Shown: piece by piece, positions 9,365 through 18,471 of the stretch
How positions within the stretch are numbered: position 1 is the stretch's first letter
Layout: every line of letters begins with the position of its first letter
Assembly (NCBI GenBank): GCA_035460165.1
Contig: DATHWW010000023.1
Location: 62,001 to 126,000, forward strand
DNA length: 64,000 nucleotides
Source of the DNA: MM2 sp035460165
Lineage (GTDB): Bacteria > Pseudomonadota > Gammaproteobacteria > Burkholderiales > Methylophilaceae
Direction: 5' to 3'
Position numbers and translations under genes: made by a program
Notes under the pieces: model-generated
What the model was told of the DNA's origin: nothing
The model's input: the letters and a program-made list of their open reading frames with translations, nothing else
The model's database searches: none

Positions 9365-9478
9365 TTAATTGATCAGTCCGGCGGCATTCATCAAAAGCTT
9401 CAGCCCATATGCCACGACGCCCAATGCGGCCACGCTGGCGGCCCAGATCAGCAGCATCCAGCCCAGCCTCTTCCACAT
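9365..9478 (-). CDS. DUF2474-type small subunit of cytochrome bd-type oxidase
   Basis: A 37-residue peptide, MWKRLGWMLLIWAASVAALG... ending MNAAGLIN, with one membrane helix. Its ATG overlaps the cydB stop (TGATG), so translation is coupled. Single-helix proteins of this kind (CydX, CydY/DUF2474) follow cydB in many genomes and stabilise the haem centres of the oxidase. The location, size and the WKRLGWMLLIWAAS pattern fit DUF2474 better than CydX. Assignment rests on pattern and position. Confidence 0.8.
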   Translation of the reverse strand: MWKRLGWMLLIWAASVAALGVVAYGLKLLMNAAGLIN

Positions 9479-10491
9479 CAGTGGTAATGCTCCCCGTGCC
9501 GTACTTTGCCGTGAAATACGCGATAAGCCCATAGGGTATATCCCAGGATGACCGGCAGGATAATGAGCGTCCCGACCAGGGTGAACGCCTGGCTTTGCGG
9601 CGGCGATGACGCAGCTTGCAGCGTGATGTCGGGCGGGATGATGTGGGGCCACAGGCTGACGCCGAAGCCGGCGTAACACAGGAAAATCAGCGCGAGCGTA
9701 TAGAGGAAAGGCGCGGCCTGCGCTTGCTGCGTCACGGATCTCAGCAACAAAAAGGTGAAGAGCGCGACCAGCAGCGGCACCGGGGAAAGCCACAGCAGGT
9801 TGGGCAGGGTGAACCAGCGCCGGGCGATTTCGGCATCCATCAGCGGCGTCCACAGGCTGACGGCGACGATAGCCAGCAATAACAGCCAAACAAGCCGTTT
9901 GGTGATGCGATAGGCTTCAGCCTGCACATGATCTTCGGTTTTCATGATCAGCCAGGTGCTGCCGAGCAAGGCATAGCCCACAATAAGGCTGATGCCGGTA
10001 AAGATGGAAAACGGTGTCAGCCAATCCAGCGGGCCGCCGATATAAGCGCGCTCGACGACGTCAAAGCCCTGGATGTATGCACCCAGCGTCACCCCCTGAA
10101 AGAATGTCGCCGCGATCGAGCCGCCAATGAAGGCCTTGTCCCAGAAGTGCCGTTCGTGCTCGTGCGCCTTGAAGCGGAATTCGAACGCGACGCCGCGGAA
10201 GATCAGCCCCATCAGCATGAAGATCAGCGGCAGATAGCACGCGCTCAGGATGATCGAATAGGCCAAGGGAAAAGCCGCAAGCAAGCCTGCGCCGCCCAGC
10301 ACCAGCCAGGTTTCGTTGCCGTCCCACACCGGCGCCACGCTGTTCATCAGCAGGTCGCGGTCTTCCTTATCCTGGAAGAAAGGGTAGAGGATGCCAATGC
10401 CCAGGTCGAAGCCATCCATCACCACGTACATCATGATCGCAAAGAGAATCACGATGGCCCAGATGTAGGGAAGGGCGGTTTCCATGATCAA
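9478..10491 (-). CDS. cydB: Cytochrome bd-type quinol oxidase subunit II
   Basis: 337 residues, strongly hydrophobic with 8-9 membrane helices. The opening IWAIVILFAIMMYVVMDGFD, then GIGILYP and NSVAPVWDGNETWLVLGG, are diagnostic of CydB. Together with CydA it forms the inner-membrane enzyme that oxidises ubiquinol and reduces O2 to water without proton pumping. Its start overlaps the cydA stop by four bases, so cydA, cydB and the small subunit form one operon. The DUF2474 partner suggests the cyanide-insensitive (CioAB) branch. Confidence 0.96.
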   Translation of the reverse strand: MIMETALPYIWAIVILFAIMMYVVMDGFDLGIGILYPFFQDKEDRDLLMNSVAPVWDGNETWLVLGGAGLLAAFPLAYSIILSACYLPLIFMLMGLIFRGVAFEFRFKAHEHERHFWDKAFIGGSIAATFFQGVTLGAYIQGFDVVERAYIGGPLDWLTPFSIFTGISLIVGYALLGSTWLIMKTEDHVQAEAYRITKRLVWLLLLAIVAVSLWTPLMDAEIARRWFTLPNLLWLSPVPLLVALFTFLLLRSVTQQAQAAPFLYTLALIFLCYAGFGVSLWPHIIPPDITLQAASSPPQSQAFTLVGTLIILPVILGYTLWAYRVFHGKVRHGEHYH

Positions 10492-11918
10492 TCCTCCAGC
10501 CGGGTTGAGGCGTTTTCATCCGGGCCTGTTACCACGGATAAAGGCCGCATCGGTTGCCGCTCTTGTCCCGGCCCGCCTTCATCGGGCGCATGGCTTTCGC
10601 CGGTTTGCGGACCGATGCGCACCAGCCGCAGCAGGTAGCCGATGCCTGTGCCGAATACAGCCGTGTAGATCAGGATGAACAGGAGCAATGTCACGCCGAC
10701 TTCTGTCGCGCCGTGGGCCGAAACGGCCTCGGAGGTGCGCATCAGTCCGTACACCGTCCAAGGCTGGCGGCCAATCTCGGTCGTGAACCAGCCGGCGAGT
10801 ATCGCAATGATGCCCGACGGTCCCATCCACAAGGCAAAATGCAGAAAAGGCCGGTGATGGAAGAGATTCCTGCGCCAGCGCAGCCATGCGCTCCACAGGC
10901 CGAGTGTGATCATCAGCACTCCGAGGCCGACCATGATGCGGAAACTCCAGAAGACGATCGCCGAGTTAGGCCTGTCCTCGGGCGGGAATTCCTTCAACCC
11001 GGGAAACTGGCCATTCCAGCTATGGGTCAGGATCAGGCTGGCGAGATGCGGCACTTCGATGGCAAAGCGCGTTTCCTCGCGCTGCATGTCGGGCAGCCCG
11101 AATAGTATCAAGGGCACGGCCTCGTCGCCCTTGTTTTCCCAATGCCCTTCGATGGCGGCGATTTTCGCAGGTTGATGTTCCAGCGTGTTCAGTCCATGGT
11201 AATCGCCGATCACCGCCTGGATGGGTGCCACCAGCAGGATCATCCACAAGCCCATCGAGAACATGCGGCGCACTATGGCATTGTCATTCTTCCGCAGCAA
11301 GTGCCAGGCGGCGGATGCCACCACGAACAGCGCCGTCGCGAGGAATGCCGCCGCGACCATATGAGCCAGGCGATAGGGAAAAGACGGATTGAAGATTACC
11401 AGCCACCAATCGGTCGGAATCAGGCGGCCGTCGGCAACCAGATAGCCGGTGGGCGTTTGCATCCAGCTGTTGGCGGAAAGTATCCAGGTCGCGGAAATCA
11501 GCGTGCCTAGTGCGACCATCAAGGTCGAGAAGAAATGCAGTCCCGGCCCGACCTTGTTGCGGCCGAACAGCATCACCCCAAGAAAGCCCGCCTCGAGAAA
11601 AAATGCGGTCAGCACTTCATAGGTGAGTAAAGGCCCGAGGATACTGCCGGCGTAATCGGAAAGCCGGCTCCAGTTGGTGCCGAATTGGTAGGACATCACG
11701 ATGCCGGACACCACCCCCATGCCGAAATTGACGGCAAATATTTTCAGCCAGTAGTGGTAGAGGTCGAGATAGAGCTGTCGTTTGGTGCGCAGCCAGGAGG
11801 CTTCGAGCACGGCCAGATAGCTGGCGAGCCCGATCGTGATCGCCGGGAAAATGATGTGGAACGAGATGGTGAAACCGAATTGTATGCGGGCAAGATCCAG
11901 TGCGCTGAAATCAAACAT
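10488..11918 (-). CDS. cydA: Cytochrome bd-type quinol oxidase subunit I
   Basis: 476 residues. MFDFSALDLARIQFGFTISF is followed by H21, at the place of the haem ligand near the start of E. coli CydA; PSFPYRLAHM holds the second conserved histidine and GRQPWTVYG is the conserved segment of the quinol-binding loop. That Q loop is short, as in CIO-type oxidases. The haem-bearing subunit of the inner-membrane quinol:O2 oxidase. It begins 17 bases after the stop of the PIG-L/glycosyltransferase gene, so that gene may lead the transcript. High-affinity or cyanide-tolerant respiration is the likely role. Confidence 0.96.
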   Translation of the reverse strand: MFDFSALDLARIQFGFTISFHIIFPAITIGLASYLAVLEASWLRTKRQLYLDLYHYWLKIFAVNFGMGVVSGIVMSYQFGTNWSRLSDYAGSILGPLLTYEVLTAFFLEAGFLGVMLFGRNKVGPGLHFFSTLMVALGTLISATWILSANSWMQTPTGYLVADGRLIPTDWWLVIFNPSFPYRLAHMVAAAFLATALFVVASAAWHLLRKNDNAIVRRMFSMGLWMILLVAPIQAVIGDYHGLNTLEHQPAKIAAIEGHWENKGDEAVPLILFGLPDMQREETRFAIEVPHLASLILTHSWNGQFPGLKEFPPEDRPNSAIVFWSFRIMVGLGVLMITLGLWSAWLRWRRNLFHHRPFLHFALWMGPSGIIAILAGWFTTEIGRQPWTVYGLMRTSEAVSAHGATEVGVTLLLFILIYTAVFGTGIGYLLRLVRIGPQTGESHAPDEGGPGQERQPMRPLSVVTGPDENASTRLED

Positions 11919-11935
11919 CGCTTCCCCGGACTGCG

Positions 11936-13663
11936 CTAATGCCAGTGGATCATCGCCCGCGCAATGCGCAAGGTGTCGATCACCGGCCGGAATTTGGAAG
12001 AACGGTTGTTATCGATATATATCGTCGGGATAGACACCGTAGCGATGCGTTTACCCTTGGACAGCGCGAGCAGCAGAATCTGGAATTCGGTCTCGTAGCG
12101 GCTGCCGGAAATCCGGCGCGCGATTTCCTCGACGAGTGCATGGCTGAAAGCGCGCATGCCGGATTGCGTATCGGACGGTGCATGCGGATACAGCCAGCGG
12201 ATCGCGTGCGTGGCCAGCGTATTGCCGGCGCGGCTGCGTCCCGGCATTTCCGAGAGATGTCGCTCGCCGATGACCATTTCCGCGCCTTGGCGGATACTCT
12301 CGACCAATTCCGGAATCCGTGCCGGCGGGTGCTGGCCGTCCGCGTCCAGCGTGATCAGCGTCTCAAAATCGAAATGGTTGAGCGCATGAATGAACCCGGC
12401 CATCAGCCCCACGCCCTTGCCCTGGTTTCTGTCGAACCTGATCAGGCTGATCTGGCCGGGAAGTTGAACGGCAAGGCGGCGTGTGATCTGCGCGGTGTTA
12501 TCTATGGAGCCGTCGTCGATAACGATCAGGTGATCGACATGCTTAATGGTGTTGAGAATGACCTGTTCGCAAAAGTCCTCGACGTCATAGCAAGGCATGA
12601 GGCCGATCACGTTTGCTTGTACTTTCCGGATCTCGCGATGTGCGCCGCGCCAGCCGGCAGGGTCAAAGAATGCCCAGCGGCGCTCGACCTTGAAGTAAAA
12701 GTGCTCGATTCCCTCGAACACCGATATTGGCATTGAAAGCTCGAGTGTTTCATCGATTTCGACGATATAGGCCTGGCCGATAACCATATCAGTGGAACTG
12801 TCTGTGATTTCGGCGGTGCCGCGAGTCCCGAGATCGATCCGGTAAGCGGCAGGCCCGGTCATGATGGTTAACATCGGCTTGCCGATACGGCGCACCCAGG
12901 CGGAGAGATGCACATGCAGGGTCAACAGCGGCGGGGTCGCGGATACGAGCCTGACGGGATGTTGCAACTGATAGGCGTCGAGCAGGGGAGTGCCCAGGTA
13001 GTTTTCGCGGCGCGCCGCATAACGCATGAAGCGGCTGCGGCATAAGGCCATCTGCGTTGCATGGCACAAGGTTGCCTCGCGTTTACGCTCCAATTCGATA
13101 TCGCTCAGCTCGATGCTGCAAGTCGGGGCGTACAAAGGTTTTCCGTGTATCAGGTAATACAGGATTTGCGGACGAGTCTGCTCGGGGCTCAGCCGGTCCA
13201 GCGCCAATTGCAGCATCAATCCAAACGCGTTGTGATCGGGGTGTGTGTCCTGCAGCGCCGGGGCTACTATGCAGCTCGGCTGCCATTCCGCTATTTCAGC
13301 GACGATGCGCTCTTCGATGCTATCACTGCCGAGGTTGAGCAGGCTGGTGAGGCCTTGGTCGGGCAACCCCAGAAAAAACACCTGATCGGCCCGGACACCG
13401 AACAAGGCGAGCGCGGCCAGCGCTTCTTCCCGCCGACGCTTGCCCCACCGTTGCTTATCCTCCGCCGTGATTTTCCAGTGCCGTTCGATAAAGCGTTGGG
13501 GCCAGGGGTTGTTGTCACCGTCGGTTACCAGAATGACGCGGATTTCCGAGCCGGATTTGAGTGCCTTCTGTATCAGCCCGCCGGCACCCAGCGTCTCGTC
13601 ATCGGGATGAACGGCATAAACCAGCACGCGATCAGGCTGGCTCGGAGTGAGAAGAGCGCTCAT
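11936..13663 (-). CDS. PIG-L deacetylase / family 2 glycosyltransferase fusion
   Basis: 575 residues from the ATG at 13663; a TTG ten codons upstream is possible but less likely. Residues about 10-240 are a PIG-L (LmbE) N-acetyl-sugar deacetylase: HPDDE at 19-23 and HPDHN later supply the zinc ligands. A middle region of beta-rich character follows. From about 340 a GT2 dolichyl-phosphate-mannose-synthase-like transferase is present, with VIDDGSIDNT (near 381) and DADGQH (435-440) that bind the sugar nucleotide. It probably modifies a glycan or glycolipid; the substrate is unknown. The partner genes downstream are cydAB, which is an unusual setting. Confidence 0.85.
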   Translation of the reverse strand: MSALLTPSQPDRVLVYAVHPDDETLGAGGLIQKALKSGSEIRVILVTDGDNNPWPQRFIERHWKITAEDKQRWGKRRREEALAALALFGVRADQVFFLGLPDQGLTSLLNLGSDSIEERIVAEIAEWQPSCIVAPALQDTHPDHNAFGLMLQLALDRLSPEQTRPQILYYLIHGKPLYAPTCSIELSDIELERKREATLCHATQMALCRSRFMRYAARRENYLGTPLLDAYQLQHPVRLVSATPPLLTLHVHLSAWVRRIGKPMLTIMTGPAAYRIDLGTRGTAEITDSSTDMVIGQAYIVEIDETLELSMPISVFEGIEHFYFKVERRWAFFDPAGWRGAHREIRKVQANVIGLMPCYDVEDFCEQVILNTIKHVDHLIVIDDGSIDNTAQITRRLAVQLPGQISLIRFDRNQGKGVGLMAGFIHALNHFDFETLITLDADGQHPPARIPELVESIRQGAEMVIGERHLSEMPGRSRAGNTLATHAIRWLYPHAPSDTQSGMRAFSHALVEEIARRISGSRYETEFQILLLALSKGKRIATVSIPTIYIDNNRSSKFRPVIDTLRIARAMIHWH

Positions 13664-13794
13664 GGGATTATTCTCATTAGTGTGTATGACCAATTAACCG
13701 AAGCATCTTCATATTGTCATCTCGGGTTAATCACGCAAATGCTGATTCGGATGTAGGAATTCATGAAGCGTTATCCACAAAAGATTGGATGCAG

Positions 13795-15102
13795 TTACGC
13801 ACGTTTGGTTGCATTCTTCTGTTGCGTATGCCGATCCAGTGCCGTCATGACAGGCTTGGCGGACAAGCCGTGAACGATGACGGAAATCACGATGATGAGC
13901 AGAACCACCGACCATAACTCCCTCGCTTGCGGGAATTCGGTGCGGTGCAGCGCATAGCCGAGGTAGTAAAGCGAGCCGATGCCGCGTATGCCGTAAAAAG
14001 ACAGCACCCATTTGTCCCAGTGCGACAGCGGGTGATTGACAAAGGCAACCATTCCTGCCAGCGGGCGCACCACGAAAATGACTACCAAGGCCACCGTCAC
14101 GCCTCCCCACGTCAAAGGTGCCAATGCTCCGCTCGCAATGTAGGCGCCGATCAGGAACATCAGTACCGCGATGAGGATGCGTTCCATTTCCTCCGAAAAA
14201 TCGTGCAGGATTTGTTGATAGCGATGACGGGATTCTTGCTGCCGGAATGTACACGCGGCAATAAATACGCTGATGAAACCGTAACTGGAAGATAGTTCCG
14301 CCAGGGCATAAGGGATGAGGGTCAGGCTGAGCGCAATGCTACCCGTGGTAAAGAAGTCCACCGATTTGAAGCCGAACAGGATTTTTGCCAGCAGCCAGCC
14401 GGAAGCCACCCCGACCAAAGCGCCAACGAGGATACGATAGAAAACGTCCATGACCAGCCAGCCTGCAAGCCATGCTTCCGGATGCAGGCCGACAAGAGCA
14501 ACAGCGATGGCGAGATTGGTGAAGGGAAAGGCCAGTCCATCGTTCATCCCCGCTTCTGTCGTCAAGGCGACGCGCGTGCGGGAATAGTCTGGCGAGCTGG
14601 GTGCAGTGGTTTGCACTTCGGACGCCAGTACCGGATCGGTAGGCGCGATTACCGCGCCGAGCAGGAGCGCCGTGGCAGGTGCCATGCCCAAGCCCCACCA
14701 GCCGAGTAGTGCAGTTGCGGCAATGGTCAGCGGCATGGTGTAAGCCAGCAGACGCCAGCTAAGTTCCCAGGATTTCCATGCAAATGGATTATTGATCTTG
14801 AGGCCGGCGGCGGTCAAGGCGATTAGCACGCCGATTTCGGTCAGCCGCTCCGGCCAGCGTGCTTCCACCAGATTGGGCAGATGGATATCGACCGGGAGAG
14901 AAAATAATGCCATGCCGATCAGCATGAATACCATGGGGGCGCTCAGAAACCGATTGACCGTCAATCGAGGAGCCAGTGCGGCGGCAAGAATGACGGTGGC
15001 GACCAGCAAGAGCTGCACGTCATATAGCTCAATGGTAAAGAATCCGAAATCGGTGCTGTGCAGGAGTTCCTGCGCCGCATAACTCTCCTGGGGGGCGGCC
15101 AT
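13795..15102 (-). CDS. Cation:proton antiporter (CPA1/NhaP-like)
   Basis: 435 residues with about 12 membrane helices. GAVIAPTDPVLASEV and TTEAGMNDGLAFPF are the core motifs of Na+(K+)/H+ antiporters; the Asp in APTDP and the Asn-Asp in GMNDG are the ion-site residues in CPA1 proteins. It lies in the inner membrane and would exchange cations for protons. No cytoplasmic regulatory domain is seen. It starts five bases after the DUF421 gene, so the two form an operon. The 131-base gap to the PIG-L gene shows no clear terminator. Confidence 0.9.
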   Translation of the reverse strand: MAAPQESYAAQELLHSTDFGFFTIELYDVQLLLVATVILAAALAPRLTVNRFLSAPMVFMLIGMALFSLPVDIHLPNLVEARWPERLTEIGVLIALTAAGLKINNPFAWKSWELSWRLLAYTMPLTIAATALLGWWGLGMAPATALLLGAVIAPTDPVLASEVQTTAPSSPDYSRTRVALTTEAGMNDGLAFPFTNLAIAVALVGLHPEAWLAGWLVMDVFYRILVGALVGVASGWLLAKILFGFKSVDFFTTGSIALSLTLIPYALAELSSSYGFISVFIAACTFRQQESRHRYQQILHDFSEEMERILIAVLMFLIGAYIASGALAPLTWGGVTVALVVIFVVRPLAGMVAFVNHPLSHWDKWVLSFYGIRGIGSLYYLGYALHRTEFPQARELWSVVLLIIVISVIVHGLSAKPVMTALDRHTQQKNATKRA

Positions 15103-15107
15103 GGGCG

Positions 15108-15584
15108 CTACTCTGTTTGGATGACGCTGATCGTGCCGTCCGATTCGAGGCGCATTTCCTTGATTTTATGGATATCCTCGATTCCTTCTTCGCGCATTTT
15201 GGCCTGCACCTCGGATCTTGTGATGTATTCGCGTTGCATGTTGCGGAGGATCAGCTTGCCGTTCTTCACCAGCATGATAGAAGGAGGTTCGGTAAAGCGG
15301 CGAATAAATGGGGATTGGTAACTGACGTAATCAAATATGAAATTCCAGAAAACCAGCGTAGCCACCAGCAGAATACCGTCGGCAACCGTCTTCGAGTCCC
15401 CGCTCATCGCGCTTTGCGAGGCATCCGCAACGATCACTACGAACAGAAAATCGCTGATGCCGACATTGCCGATATCGCGTCGCAACAAAAACCGGAACAC
15501 GAGGAATAAAAACCAATACATCAATGTACCGCGCAGCATGATTTCCCATGGACTGACGCTGAATGTCACCAGCTCATGCAACAT
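15108..15584 (-). CDS. DUF421/YetF-family membrane protein
   Basis: 158 residues from the ATG at 15584, which has GGGAG a few bases before it; the frame also opens at 15620 but the extra 12 residues do not look like the family. Three N-terminal membrane helices (about 5-80) are followed by the YetF domain with PSIMLVKNGKLILRNMQREYITRSE. The function of the family is unsettled, though YetF relatives help make phosphatidylserine decarboxylase or act in spore membranes in Bacillus. It leads the operon with the cation antiporter. Confidence 0.85.
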   Translation of the reverse strand: MLHELVTFSVSPWEIMLRGTLMYWFLFLVFRFLLRRDIGNVGISDFLFVVIVADASQSAMSGDSKTVADGILLVATLVFWNFIFDYVSYQSPFIRRFTEPPSIMLVKNGKLILRNMQREYITRSEVQAKMREEGIEDIHKIKEMRLESDGTISVIQTE

Positions 15585-15843
15585 GGCGCGCTCCCGTAAA
15601 CCGGTTTCCCGCATTGTCATGCGTTTCAGCGGGTAGTCGGTATCAGACGCGCTGCAAATTCATCTATAGGATGTAAGGTGGAGGGATGTAGGAAAATGCT
15701 GACATATGACGATGACGTTTGCGCGCGGATTAAACATATCGGTTTATACCGTTGTCTCAGCTCAACATCGCAAATAGCAATAAGCACACGGGTGAGTAGG
15801 GTAAAATGTCCCACATGCCTGTGAATTCAGCGCAAGCGAGCGC
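15585..15843. other. Intergenic stretch, no gene seen
   Basis: No convincing coding frame, RNA gene or repeat was found between the YetF-type gene and the tRNA terminator. It should hold the promoter for the YetF-antiporter operon, but no clear -35/-10 pair can be called. Confidence 0.5.
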
Positions 15844-15884
15844 AAAAAACAAAAAACCGCATCTGCTTGAGCATGATGCGGTTT
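15844..15884 (-). terminator. Rho-independent terminator after tRNA-Leu
   Basis: On the minus strand AAACCGCAT (15876-15884) pairs with ATGCGGTTT (15854-15862), followed by a T-rich tail TTTGTTTTTTG. The hairpin begins 14 bases past the tRNA 3' end. Confidence 0.85.
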
Positions 15885-15897
15885 CTGGAAATACTAC

Positions 15898-15984
15898 TGG
15901 TGCCCAGAAGAGGACTCGAACCTCCACAGTGTTTCCACCACTAGGACCTGAACCTAGCGCGTCTACCAATTTCGCCATCTGGGC
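15898..15984 (-). tRNA. tRNA-Leu (anticodon CAG)
   Basis: 87 bases including an encoded CCA (complement of 15898-15900). The acceptor stem is GCCCAGA paired with TCTGGGC and an A discriminator. The D arm has GGCGAAATTGGTAGACGC, the anticodon stem CTAGG/CCTAG holds CAG (15948-15950), a long variable arm (TGGTGGAAACACTG) marks a class II tRNA, and the T loop reads GGTTCGAGTCC. It reads CUG leucine codons. Confidence 0.97.
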
Positions 15985-15999
15985 AACGAAAAGACCGCC

Positions 16000-16027
16000 A
16001 TTTTAGAGGAAAATCCGAACTTGTCAA
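16000..16027 (-). promoter_or_regulatory. Sigma-70 promoter for tRNA-Leu, overlapping the rnr start
   Basis: On the minus strand TTGACA (16022-16027) and TAAAAT (16000-16005) are separated by 16 bases, giving a start a few bases before the tRNA. The -35 box lies across the beginning of the divergent rnr coding region. Confidence 0.75.
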
Positions 16028-18471
16028 CGACCAAAAAACAACGAACAAAAGACCCGCATGCCAGCCGTGAAGCCGCTAATTACGAGAATCCGCTGCCAAG
16101 CAGGGAATTCATTTTGCAAATCATGGAAGAAGAGGGCGCGCCGGTCAACGTCGAGCGACTTTACAAGTTGCTGGGCATACGCAAAGGCGAGCAGGACATT
16201 TTCAATCGCCGTCTTGGCGCGATGGAGCGCGACGGCCAGATTTTCCGCAACCGCAAGGATGCACTGTGCATTGCAGAGAAGATCAACCTCATCCCCGGCA
16301 AGGTGCACGGGCACGCCGATGGCTTCGGTTTCCTGATCCCCGACGCCGGCGGCGACGATCTGTTCCTGTCACCGAAGGAAATGGCGCAGGTGATGCACGG
16401 CGACCGCGTGATGGTGCGTCAGTCTGGCCTGGACCGGCGCGGACGCCCCGAGGGCAAGATCGTCGAAGTGTTGGAACGTGCGACCAAGCGTCTGGTCGGC
16501 CGCTTGCTGGTCGAAAGCGGCGTGGTGCTGGTGGCGGCGGAAGACCGACGTATTACCCAGGACATCCTGATTCCGCCAGGCCAGGACATGAAGGCCAAGG
16601 CCGGCCAAGTGGTGATGATCGAGTTGATTGAGCATCCCTCCGCCTATGCCAAGCCGATAGGCAAGGTTGTCGAAATCCTCGGCAACTATGCCGATCCGGG
16701 CATGGAAATCGAAATTGCGCTGCGCAAGCACCAGCTGCCGTATCTGTTCAATCCCGATGCGGTGAAGCAGGCCGAGGCCTATCCCAAGAAAGTGCGCAAG
16801 TCCGACTGGGCGGGACGTGTCGATTTGCGCGAGCTGCCGCTGGTGACTATAGACGGCGAAACCGCGCGCGATTTCGACGATGCCGTATTTTGTGAGCCGC
16901 AGGGCAAGGGTTGGCGTCTGGTAGTGGCGATTGCCGACGTCAGCTATTACGTGCGTCCCGGCGATGCGCTGGACAAGGATGCCTATGATCGCGGCAATTC
17001 GGTATATTTCCCGCGTCGCGTGATTCCGATGCTGCCGGAGGCGCTGTCCAACGGCCTGTGCTCGCTGAACCCCGATGTCGAGCGGATGTGCATGGTCTGC
17101 GACATGCAGATCGACGGCAAGGGCAAGATCAAGCGCTACAAGTTCTACCCCTCGGTAATGCTGTCCAAGGCGCGCATGACCTACACCAAGGTGTACGACA
17201 TGATCGTCAATCCGGACGGCGAGACGGCGAAGGAATATGCCTGGCTGATGCCTCATGTTCAGCACCTGTATACGCTTTACAAGACGCTGGCGGCAGCGCG
17301 AGCCGTGCGCGGCGCCATCGAGTTCGAAACCACCGAAACGCTGATGATGTTCAACGACCAGGGCAAGATCGATCGCATCGTGCCGGTGGTGCGTAACGAC
17401 GCGCATCGGCTGATCGAGGAGTGCATGCTGGCGGCCAACGTCTGCGCTTCAGACTTTCTGAAAGAGCATGGCCATCCGGCCCTGTACCGTATCCACGAAG
17501 GCCCGACGCCGGAAAAGCTGGAGAAAGTACGCGGTTTCATGGCGGAGTTCGGTTTCGCGCTGGGCGGGGGCGATACGCCGCATGCCAAGGATTACGGCAA
17601 ACTGCTTGAACACATCAAGGGGCGTCCGGACGAACAACTGTTGCAGACCGTGCTACTGCGTTCCATGCAGCAAGCCGTTTACAGTCCGGACAATGTTGGG
17701 CACTTTGGCCTGGCTTATGAGCATTACACCCATTTCACCTCACCCATTCGTCGTTATCCCGACCTGCTGATCCACCGCGCAATCAATGCGGTGCTGGAGG
17801 ACAGGAAATACAAGGCCGGCGACTGGCATGCGCTGGGTATGCATTGTTCGATGACCGAGCGCCGTGCCGACGACGCCACGCGCGATGTGGAAACCTGGCT
17901 CAAGTGCTTCTATATGCAGGACAAAGTCGGTGAGACATTCAATGGCACCGTGGCCGGCGTCACCAGCTTCGGCTTGTTTGTGGCGCTGGACGAAGTCTAT
18001 GTCGAGGGTTTGCTGCACGTCACCGAACTGGGGAATGACTATTTCAACTTTGATGCGATGCGGCATGAAATGGCCGGCGAACGTACCGGTGTGCGTTTTC
18101 GCCTGGGCGACCGGCTGCGCGTGAAAGTGGCGCGTGTCGATATGGAAACCAGCAAGATCGATTTCGTGCTGGATGCGTTGCCGACGACGTCGGAGTCGAC
18201 GCCAGGCGCAAAACCCGCCAAAATGCCGGCCGCGAAGCCCATGGCAAAGTCAGTCGTTAAATCAGCGGCGAAACCAAGCGCAAAATCGGCCGTTAAGCCG
18301 GCTGCTAAATCGACGGCGAAGCCGGTCGCCAAAACCAAAACCGGTGGCGAGGCACGCTCCAAGATTGCACTGCCGGCATCGGCCAAAGGCAAGGCAGGGC
18401 AGCCGAGCAGTACGCGCGGCAAAAGCAAATCCAAATCCACCCGTGGCAGGAAAGGCACCAAACAGAAATGA
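16021..18471 (+). CDS. rnr: Ribonuclease R
   Basis: 816 residues. A winged-helix start (REFILQIMEEEGAPVNVERLYKLLG), two cold-shock domains, the RNB domain with metal ligands D284, D286 and D287 in ARDFDDAVF, an S1 domain from about 637, and a low-complexity Lys/Ala tail from about 725 (repeats such as KPAAKS). RNase R digests structured RNA 3' to 5' and acts in RNA quality control. The only sensible start is TTG at 16021, preceded by GAGGA about 11 bases earlier; no in-frame ATG fits. It overlaps rlmB by four bases (ATGA), as in many proteobacteria. Confidence 0.96.
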   Translation: MSTTKKQRTKDPHASREAANYENPLPSREFILQIMEEEGAPVNVERLYKLLGIRKGEQDIFNRRLGAMERDGQIFRNRKDALCIAEKINLIPGKVHGHADGFGFLIPDAGGDDLFLSPKEMAQVMHGDRVMVRQSGLDRRGRPEGKIVEVLERATKRLVGRLLVESGVVLVAAEDRRITQDILIPPGQDMKAKAGQVVMIELIEHPSAYAKPIGKVVEILGNYADPGMEIEIALRKHQLPYLFNPDAVKQAEAYPKKVRKSDWAGRVDLRELPLVTIDGETARDFDDAVFCEPQGKGWRLVVAIADVSYYVRPGDALDKDAYDRGNSVYFPRRVIPMLPEALSNGLCSLNPDVERMCMVCDMQIDGKGKIKRYKFYPSVMLSKARMTYTKVYDMIVNPDGETAKEYAWLMPHVQHLYTLYKTLAAARAVRGAIEFETTETLMMFNDQGKIDRIVPVVRNDAHRLIEECMLAANVCASDFLKEHGHPALYRIHEGPTPEKLEKVRGFMAEFGFALGGGDTPHAKDYGKLLEHIKGRPDEQLLQTVLLRSMQQAVYSPDNVGHFGLAYEHYTHFTSPIRRYPDLLIHRAINAVLEDRKYKAGDWHALGMHCSMTERRADDATRDVETWLKCFYMQDKVGETFNGTVAGVTSFGLFVALDEVYVEGLLHVTELGNDYFNFDAMRHEMAGERTGVRFRLGDRLRVKVARVDMETSKIDFVLDALPTTSESTPGAKPAKMPAAKPMAKSVVKSAAKPSAKSAVKPAAKSTAKPVAKTKTGGEARSKIALPASAKGKAGQPSSTRGKSKSKSTRGRKGTKQK

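Noticed and set aside
15757..15978. A minus-strand frame starting MAKLVDALGSGPSGGNTVEV
   Set aside because: This is the well-known false translation of a tRNA-Leu gene and should not be annotated as a protein.
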